Shown: piece after piece, positions 12,338 through 17,803 of the stretch | How positions within the stretch are numbered: position 1 is the first letter of the stretch | Layout of the letters: the number at the start of each line of letters is the position of its first letter | Source: a bacterium UBP6_UBA1196 | GTDB taxonomy: Bacteria; UBP6; UBA1177 | Direction of reading: 5' to 3' | NCBI GenBank assembly: GCA_002310035.1 | Contig: DBYC01000039.1 | Span: forward strand, 2,527 to 20,329 | Length of the DNA stretch: 17,803 nt | Notes under the pieces: generated by a model | The model's database searches: none | Told to the model about the DNA's origin: nothing | Seen by the model: only the letters and a program-made list of their open reading frames with translations | Program-made: the position numbers and the translations under genes

Positions 12338-14230
12338 ATGCTTTATATCGGCAAAAAACTCGAACTTACGGAATACTTCAAGTCAATTCCTCTGGAGCAG
12401 AAGAAGCAGCTTTACAGAGGAATGCGCGCAATTATGGCGATGCTTGTCAAAGTTTCAAAAATGACTGAAATTTATTCCGTCCGCGACAAAATTTTCGCTG
12501 AATTTACCGAAACTATGAAGCAGAATATGGATGTCATCCACAATCTTCTGCCTTATGCTTCGGTGACGACAAAAAAAGTCGGTTTTTATTATCAGGAACG
12601 CAAAATCAAGCTTTTTGACGAAGGCGAAAGAAAGTTCAGAAACATCTTTCTGACCAACGAAATCAGAGAGCTGTATTTTGTGAAGGGGGTAACGCCTGAA
12701 GAAATCGTCAATTTTTTTGCGGTAATTCAGGAGACATTGAATTACACCCTTCTCGACTATGATTTCAATACGAGACTCTGGGATTACGGGATCACGCACA
12801 TCGGAACGATTTCCGACCCTGACATGGGCGATCCGGAACCGTGGGAGGAAAGCTGGTTCAAAGGCGATGTCCCCGCCGTCACTCCGGAAAAACTTTTTGC
12901 GATGCGGCCTCAGAATCCAAACGAGCTCCCGGCTATTGCCAACGAATTCAATATGCTGCCTGTTGTTGACATGGAAAAGTTCAACAAGTGGAAAGAGAGT
13001 TGCGGCAAAGAAATGGTCGTCAGCAAGTATCTTGAAAAAGCCGTGAAGATCGTTCTTTCGTCGTCAAACCACGAGTCGAACAAAAATATCGTCGGAAAAA
13101 TATGCGAGTATGCTGTCAAAAATATACAGAACGCAGACTTCATTTCAGGCGTAACCTATTTCAACAACTTGATTTTACTGGAAAAGGAGCTCAAGGACAA
13201 GGATGAGGTGATTTACGCGAAAGTCAAGGAGGTCCTAGACCGTATGAAGTCGGAGGATTTCATCGAGACTGTTTTCGAGTTCGGCGCGGTCATGGACAGT
13301 TCGCAGCTGAAAAGTTTCAGCGAGCTCATAATTTTTGCGAGCGACATCAATTTCGAGCTGGTGTTCACAAAACTCTGCGAGCTTGATAGCAAAGAGACGC
13401 GTCTTTTCTGCCTTGAAGGCTTGGCAAAGAATCTCAAGGATCCTGAAATGGTTCAGAGGTTTATAGAAAATCCCGACTGGCACATCGTGAGAAATTTCCT
13501 TTATATTCTCCGTTTTGCATACAATCCTGAATTCCTGCCGCAGGTCCGCGCGGTCATGAACCACGAGGTCAAGCAGATACGGATCGAGGCGGCGCATGTC
13601 CTCAGCATTTATGATGCCGACGAGAACATCGAGTACTGGAAAAACGCTGTTTTCTGTCCTGACGAGGAGGTCCGCCTCCTTGCAATCGAAAACCTTGTGA
13701 AAGTCAAGGACCAGAAAGAAGTCAAGGCCATTTTGAACGAAGTTTTCAAGCCGACGAATCGTTCAAAATTCAATCTTACCGACTACGAGCGTTATATGGA
13801 CCGCATTCTGGCATCCGGCAGGAACGAATTTTTTGATCTTCCCGGTTCCATGATATTCTCGGGAAACCGCGAATTAAGAATTATTGCATTGAAATCATTG
13901 AATAAAATAAGCAATCCGTCGATGGTTCTGATGCAGATCAAAAGAAGGCTCAGCAGTCAGGAATTTCTGTCGCTCGACCGTGAGGAGATCGACCTTCTGC
14001 TCGGTCTGATGAAAGGTGAGATGATAACCCCGATGCTCGAACACCTTGAATTTTTGTTCACGCTTCACGGAAATTTTTTCAACAAGGGTAAATATCTGCC
14101 CCTTAAAAAGCAGGTTTTCGGATACATTATGCAGCGTTCTGCCAAAAACACCGCGATGCGCAGCTGGATAGAGAAAGGGAAAAAGGTCGGAGACAACGAA
14201 ACCCGTTCCATTCTTGAAGGGAGAGTTTAG
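12338..14230 (+). CDS. HEAT-repeat-like protein of unknown function
   Basis: The protein has 630 residues, with no signal peptide or TM segment, so it is cytoplasmic. TAGGAGG stands upstream of the ATG. Residues about 50-135 form an N-terminal module ending in LYFVKGVTPEEIVNFFAVI (112-130). The equivalent piece in the next protein (ITFRKGVTDEEILTLLAVI) is plainly related. Residues about 225-600 are almost all helical. The clearest HEAT-like repeats are at 380-470: WHIVRNFLYILRFAYNPEFL, then VKQIRIEAAHVLSIYDADEN, then EEVRLLAIENLVKVKDQKEV, and another at 510-525 (RELRIIALKSLNKI). HEAT repeats form curved scaffolds for protein contacts; no catalytic motif is seen. The next gene begins 2 nt after the stop, so the two are co-translated. 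The pairing resembles HEAT plus HD-GYP gene pairs I associate with Myxococcota-like bacteria, from memory only. Confidence 0.82.
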   Translation: MLYIGKKLELTEYFKSIPLEQKKQLYRGMRAIMAMLVKVSKMTEIYSVRDKIFAEFTETMKQNMDVIHNLLPYASVTTKKVGFYYQERKIKLFDEGERKFRNIFLTNEIRELYFVKGVTPEEIVNFFAVIQETLNYTLLDYDFNTRLWDYGITHIGTISDPDMGDPEPWEESWFKGDVPAVTPEKLFAMRPQNPNELPAIANEFNMLPVVDMEKFNKWKESCGKEMVVSKYLEKAVKIVLSSSNHESNKNIVGKICEYAVKNIQNADFISGVTYFNNLILLEKELKDKDEVIYAKVKEVLDRMKSEDFIETVFEFGAVMDSSQLKSFSELIIFASDINFELVFTKLCELDSKETRLFCLEGLAKNLKDPEMVQRFIENPDWHIVRNFLYILRFAYNPEFLPQVRAVMNHEVKQIRIEAAHVLSIYDADENIEYWKNAVFCPDEEVRLLAIENLVKVKDQKEVKAILNEVFKPTNRSKFNLTDYERYMDRILASGRNEFFDLPGSMIFSGNRELRIIALKSLNKISNPSMVLMQIKRRLSSQEFLSLDREEIDLLLGLMKGEMITPMLEHLEFLFTLHGNFFNKGKYLPLKKQVFGYIMQRSAKNTAMRSWIEKGKKVGDNETRSILEGRV

Positions 14231-14232
14231 TC

Positions 14233-15651
14233 ATGGAAGAAAGAAGAAACAGACCTGAATACGATAATTCGCCGAAAAAATGGCGTTATAACTTTTCAAA
14301 ATCGCTTTTCACTTTCTGGAAAAATGTCAAAATGTACGGTGACAAAAACGAGAGGATCACCGAGGAAATCACATTTTTCAAACAGGTCCTTGCATTTTTC
14401 TTTGAAGAAAAGAACGAGGTTTCGATACTTTTTGACGGAATAGACATAAAAATCGACAAGGTGAGGATCAGGGGTCAAAGGCAGGACGACAAATATTTCG
14501 AGGATGTTTACGACCTTTTCCTTTCGCTCTGTATGTCGGGAATCACTTTCAGAAAAGGGGTTACCGACGAGGAGATCCTCACGCTTCTTGCCGTTATCGG
14601 CAAATATCCGGTCGGCAGAGAACCGAAAGTCGCGGCATATGAACGTGTCAGAGCTGATCTGCCGCCGCTTCCGCACATCGAAATCTATCCATACGACCCT
14701 GAGGAATCGGGCAATCTTCCAATCTACACGCCGGAGCAGTCGATTCGCAAGATCTACAGTGCTCTGGCAGAAGGTTACATGGATTACTGCAAAATGGTCG
14801 ATGCGGCGGAAAGCATTCCGCTGCGCATGATCGAGCGGCGTGTTCAAGATCTCATAAGCATAGTTTCAAATGCCAAAAAAATAGAAACGCTTGAATTTAT
14901 TATGTTTCTGGCATCTATCCCGGCTTCTTACGGTTCAAGCGAAAATGCTTTCGCTGTCGCAAGAGTCTTCTGGTCGGTTCTGGTTGCGAAAAAACTCAAA
15001 GTAGATCTCCAGACCACGAAAAGAATCGCGATCTCGGCATATCTCCAGTATTTTTCGGCGGATAACGGGAAAGGCTATTCCGCGCTTTCGAGAATGGACG
15101 ATTTCAACTACGACCGTATCGAGGCAGCCCTCAATGTTTCAAGCAGGATCTCTGATTTTTCGGACAAAGGACTGCTTCTTGACACTTCGGCCTCTTCAGG
15201 GACCCTTTCCGGCGAAATATTGAAAGTTGTGTCGTATTTTTCGGCAGTTACACGCAAATGGCCCGAGAATTCGATGTTTGCCGGATGCCCGCTTATGACA
15301 AGGCCGCAGGCACTCCGCTCAGTGATCAGAAACAGCGCGAAAGATGTTTTTAAAAAGGAAATCGTAGAAGCCTTCATGTCGATAACCGGCATCTATCCGA
15401 TCGGCAGTGTTCTCAGAATTTCTGACGGGAACCTCTGTGTTGTTGTAAAAAGATTCAAAAATTTCTTCGACCAGTCCGATGTGCTGATTTTGGACAACAC
15501 TCTTTCAATAAAAGAAAGGCGAACAGTAAATGCCGAGAATCTTTTGGATATTCCTGAGGCTGCCGGTGTCGTGCTCCCCGAAAAAACAATCGTTGAAATT
15601 CTCAATACATTCCTTGACGAAAGGGAATTGCAGAATGAGAAATCAGAATAA
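14233..15651 (+). CDS. Degenerate HD-GYP-like protein (catalytic residues apparently lost)
   Basis: The protein has 472 residues and is soluble. Residues about 40-122 match the N-terminal module of the preceding protein (FDGIDIKIDKVRIRG, SGITFRKGVTDEEILTLLAVI). From about 232 the helix order follows HD-GYP domains. SSENAFAVARVFWSVLVAKK (235-254) stands where 'Hsvnvavls...lg' occurs, and IAISAYLQYFSADNGK (265-280) where 'laaLLHDIGK' occurs, with Gln-Tyr replacing His-Asp. The stretch MTRPQALRSVIRN (355-367) and FMSITGIYPIGSVLRISDGN (381-400) then match the typical C-terminal 'rp.eAl..l' and 'lGiyPvGs.V.LsdGe.avV' segments. I find no GYP motif. If the match holds, this is a non-hydrolysing relative of c-di-GMP phosphodiesterases that may bind a ligand or partner. 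Its last 17 nt overlap the rlmI start. Confidence 0.75.
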   Translation: MEERRNRPEYDNSPKKWRYNFSKSLFTFWKNVKMYGDKNERITEEITFFKQVLAFFFEEKNEVSILFDGIDIKIDKVRIRGQRQDDKYFEDVYDLFLSLCMSGITFRKGVTDEEILTLLAVIGKYPVGREPKVAAYERVRADLPPLPHIEIYPYDPEESGNLPIYTPEQSIRKIYSALAEGYMDYCKMVDAAESIPLRMIERRVQDLISIVSNAKKIETLEFIMFLASIPASYGSSENAFAVARVFWSVLVAKKLKVDLQTTKRIAISAYLQYFSADNGKGYSALSRMDDFNYDRIEAALNVSSRISDFSDKGLLLDTSASSGTLSGEILKVVSYFSAVTRKWPENSMFAGCPLMTRPQALRSVIRNSAKDVFKKEIVEAFMSITGIYPIGSVLRISDGNLCVVVKRFKNFFDQSDVLILDNTLSIKERRTVNAENLLDIPEAAGVVLPEKTIVEILNTFLDERELQNEKSE

Positions 15652-16825
15652 AACTGTCACGCTTGAAAAAGGGCGTGAAAGACTGGCGAAAAACCACAAT
15701 CCGTGGGTGTATTCGAAGGCTGTAAAACATGTTTCCGACGGAGTTTCGGACGGTGATACAGTCGCCGTTCTTGATTTTTCCGGAAGTTTTGTCGCGTGGG
15801 CGCATTACAACAGTAAATCCGGCATCGCTTTGCGTCTTCTGGAGTGGGACGAGGCGAAATATCCCGATGAAAACTGGGTTCGGGAGAAAATTGAAGCGGC
15901 AGTCGCTCTCAGAAAAAGGATAATTCCTGAAGACACAAGGATTTTCAGGCTCATTTTTTCGGAATCCGACATGCTTCCCGGCATAGTCTGTGATGTTTTT
16001 GAAAAAACCGGAGTTTTGCAGATTTCAACACCGGCTTTTGACAGAATAAAACATCAGCTTGCTGAAATCATTGCAAAAGCGGCTGATCTTGAAGCGGTTT
16101 ACGAAAAAAGCGACGGCGACGGCAGAAAAATCGAGGGACTGCCTGAAAAATCTGGTTTTCTTTACGGAAAACAGTTAGTTACAAAAATTGTTTCATGTGA
16201 AACAAGCCTTTTTTTTGGGATCGATCTGGAAGGACAGAAGACAGGTTTTTACGCTGACCAGCGGGATAACCGCCGGCTTTTCGGCGAAGTTGCAAAAGGT
16301 GAAGTTCTTGATATCTGCGCATTTTCCGGGGCTTTTTCGGTCTATGCCTTGAAAAACGGAGCCAAGCATGCGATTTTACTGGATATTTCAAAAGAATCAG
16401 AGGCTTTGGTGCGTCGTAACATGGAGCTCAATTCAATCGATCCGTCGCGTTATACTTTTATAAAAGGCGATGTTTTCGAGCTTCTGCGCAAGTTTTCCGC
16501 GGAAGGAAAAAAGTTTGACTCTGTTGTACTTGATCCGCCGAAGCTCGTTCCTTCCAACAAATATCTTGAAAAAGGGCTTAGAGCCTATAAAGACTTGAAT
16601 TTCAACGCACTGCGTCTTGTTAAAAAAGGCGGAGTTCTTGCGACATTTTCATGCTCGGGCGCAGTGACTCTCGCGGATTTCAGAAGCGCGGTCGCTTTTG
16701 CCGCACACGATGCGGGGCTTGAACTTGGAATTCTGCGCCAGCTTCATCAGGCTCCCGATCATCCGATTCGTGTCAGTGCGCCGGAAACTGAATATCTGAA
16801 AGGACTTCTTCTTAAAGTCGGATAG
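15635..16825 (+). CDS. rlmI: Class I SAM-dependent rRNA methyltransferase, RlmI family
   Basis: The protein has 396 residues from the ATG at 15635, the same length as E. coli RlmI. An upstream in-frame ATG at 15530 would add 35 residues inside the previous gene without homology, so I reject it. The ribosome-binding site is a weaker AAGGGA, 8 nt upstream. The N-terminal PUA-type domain starts with LEKGRERLAKNHNPWVYSKAV (10-30). The family signature GQKTGFYADQRDNR (200-213) is followed by SAM motif I, VLDICAFSGAFS (224-235), an acidic residue in LLDIS (248-252), DPPK (300-303) and FSCS (338-341) with the candidate catalytic Cys340. RlmI makes m5C1962 in 23S rRNA; that exact target is inferred from family membership. 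The start overlaps the preceding gene by 17 nt, suggesting coupled translation. Confidence 0.93.
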   Translation: MRNQNKTVTLEKGRERLAKNHNPWVYSKAVKHVSDGVSDGDTVAVLDFSGSFVAWAHYNSKSGIALRLLEWDEAKYPDENWVREKIEAAVALRKRIIPEDTRIFRLIFSESDMLPGIVCDVFEKTGVLQISTPAFDRIKHQLAEIIAKAADLEAVYEKSDGDGRKIEGLPEKSGFLYGKQLVTKIVSCETSLFFGIDLEGQKTGFYADQRDNRRLFGEVAKGEVLDICAFSGAFSVYALKNGAKHAILLDISKESEALVRRNMELNSIDPSRYTFIKGDVFELLRKFSAEGKKFDSVVLDPPKLVPSNKYLEKGLRAYKDLNFNALRLVKKGGVLATFSCSGAVTLADFRSAVAFAAHDAGLELGILRQLHQAPDHPIRVSAPETEYLKGLLLKVG

Positions 16826-16861
16826 CTGCTGGTACGGAAAAAATATCGTAAAATTAGTGAA

Positions 16862-17803
16862 TTACGAACTTTTTTTTACCACTTTTACTCTGTCTGCGAT
16901 TTTTTTCGTGAAATTGCGCTCGGAGTAGCGTTTTAATCTCAAGATCGCGTTTTTGAACGCCTTTTTGTCGCTTCTGCCGTGGCCGATCCCGACAAAGTGG
17001 TTGATCCCGAGCAGGAACGCCGTTCCGTAAAGGTTATACTGGAAATTTCTGAAAACTTCGCCGAAAACTTTGTTGAAGACAAAAGTCTGGATTTTCGGCA
17101 GCTGAGACGGTGCGATCTTCGCCTTGATGAGCTGCGAGATCGTTTCGGTAAGACCTTCGACTGTTTTCAGCGCGACATTTCCGGTGAAAGCGTCCGTCAC
17201 GACGACATCGGTCTCAGGATGCGAAAAAAGGATATTGCTTTCGATGAAGCCTTTGTAGTTTAGTGGTGATTCCTTAAACATTTCAGCGGCTTCTGCGATT
17301 TTTTTGCTTCCTTTGCCTTCTTCCGTGCCGACATTCAGGATCGAAATTTTCGAATCTTCAAGGCCTGTCATAAAAAAGCGGTAAGCCTCGCCTAAAACAC
17401 CGAAATCAAAAAGGTTTTCCGCTTTCGGGTCGAGAGTCGCGCCGAGATCTAAAATTATGAGTTTGTGCTTGTCGACAGAAGGATAACTCGTAGCTAAAGC
17501 GGGGCGTGTGATATTCGGGATAACGCCGCTTTTGAAGTATGCCGCAGTCACGATCGCACCGGTATTTCCAGCTGAAAAGAACGCGTCGCCTTTGCCCTGA
17601 ACAAGCAGATCGAGCGCGACATGGACCGAAGAATTTCCTTTATTCCGGAAAGCAAGCGACGGAGTTTCCCCCATTTCGATGCTCTCTCCCGCATCGATAA
17701 CTTCAAGGTTTTCGGGGATCTTCGCATCGCCAAGACAATCAATTATCAGATTTTTGGAACCGACAAGCAGAACTCTAATATCAGGATTTTCGTTGCAGAC
17801 TTC
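16862..17803 (-). CDS. plsX: Phosphate acyltransferase PlsX (N-terminus outside window)
   Basis: The minus-strand frame is open from the window edge to a stop at 16862-16864 and gives 313 residues. The family is about 330-350 long, so roughly 20-30 residues are missing, including the expected N-terminal DAMGGD segment. PlsX converts acyl-ACP and phosphate to acyl-phosphate, the donor for PlsY in phospholipid synthesis, at the inner face of the membrane. The visible signatures are IRVLLVG (9-15), SSVHVALDLLVQGKGDAFFSAGNTGA, RPALATSYP, LDLGATLDP, LNVGTEEGKGS, GFIESN, VTDAFTGNVALKTVEG and GTAFLLGINHFVGIGHG. An ATG at 17672-17674 is internal and not the start, since homology continues upstream of it. 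It converges on rlmI with a 36-nt gap that holds no clear terminator. Confidence 0.96.
   Translation of the reverse strand, partial: EVCNENPDIRVLLVGSKNLIIDCLGDAKIPENLEVIDAGESIEMGETPSLAFRNKGNSSVHVALDLLVQGKGDAFFSAGNTGAIVTAAYFKSGVIPNITRPALATSYPSVDKHKLIILDLGATLDPKAENLFDFGVLGEAYRFFMTGLEDSKISILNVGTEEGKGSKKIAEAAEMFKESPLNYKGFIESNILFSHPETDVVVTDAFTGNVALKTVEGLTETISQLIKAKIAPSQLPKIQTFVFNKVFGEVFRNFQYNLYGTAFLLGINHFVGIGHGRSDKKAFKNAILRLKRYSERNFTKKIADRVKVVKKSS

Noticed and set aside
15530..15634. Longer start for the RlmI-family protein
   Set aside because: The extra 35 residues are the preceding gene read in another frame; homology and the 396-residue family length begin at 15635.
16826..16861. Possible terminator between rlmI and plsX
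   Set aside because: Only a four-pair TACG/CGTA match around a ten-base loop is present; too weak to call.

Overview
The window reads as a chromosomal stretch of an uncultured Gram-negative bacterium, with moderate G+C and dense gene packing. I see 14 protein-coding genes, two of them cut by the window edges, and three tRNA genes. Gram-negative character rests on two Sec-exported proteins with barrel-like, aromatic-rich C-terminal domains, a lipobox lipoprotein and a periplasm-facing membrane protein. Strong GGAGG ribosome-binding sites and sigma-70-type promoters argue against Bacteroidota, although the short adenylate kinase and the TAQ signal-peptide ends are reminiscent of that group. The HEAT / HD-GYP-like protein pair resembles deltaproteobacterial or Myxococcota-type lineages. 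I cannot fix the phylum from this sequence alone.

Layout. 1-366 (+) is the C-terminal end of an M16-type zinc peptidase. 498-1793 (+) is a secreted Ala/Pro/Glu-linker protein, probably of the outer membrane. 6810 down to 1837 (-) is a tight operon: GAF-domain protein, three-TM protein of unknown function, mutL and miaA, joined by ATGA overlaps or a 2-nt gap. 7039-7917 (+) is a second exported Pro/Glu-linker barrel-like protein, followed by adk at 8003-8575. A tRNA-Leu(CAA) gene, a lipoprotein with two tandem esterase domains (-), and a tRNA-Lys(TTT) / tRNA-Glu(TTC) unit (-) follow. 11360-12214 (+) is a lone MalG-type sugar-ABC permease. 12338-16825 (+) is a three-gene unit: a HEAT-like protein, a protein resembling an HD-GYP domain without its catalytic residues, and an RlmI-family rRNA methyltransferase. 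plsX (-, 5' end outside the window) faces it convergently.

How the genes relate. Much of the window is housekeeping: tRNA modification (miaA), mismatch repair (mutL), nucleotide balance (adk), rRNA methylation (rlmI), phospholipid synthesis (plsX) and tRNAs. Four parts are less ordinary: the GAF plus membrane-protein pair upstream of mutL, the two exported linker proteins under look-alike promoters, the duplicated esterase whose second copy has lost its oxyanion-hole glycine, and the HEAT / degenerate HD-GYP pair with a shared N-terminal module. I see no CRISPR array, insertion sequence, prophage or recognisable defence system. No stretch over 300 bases lacks a gene.
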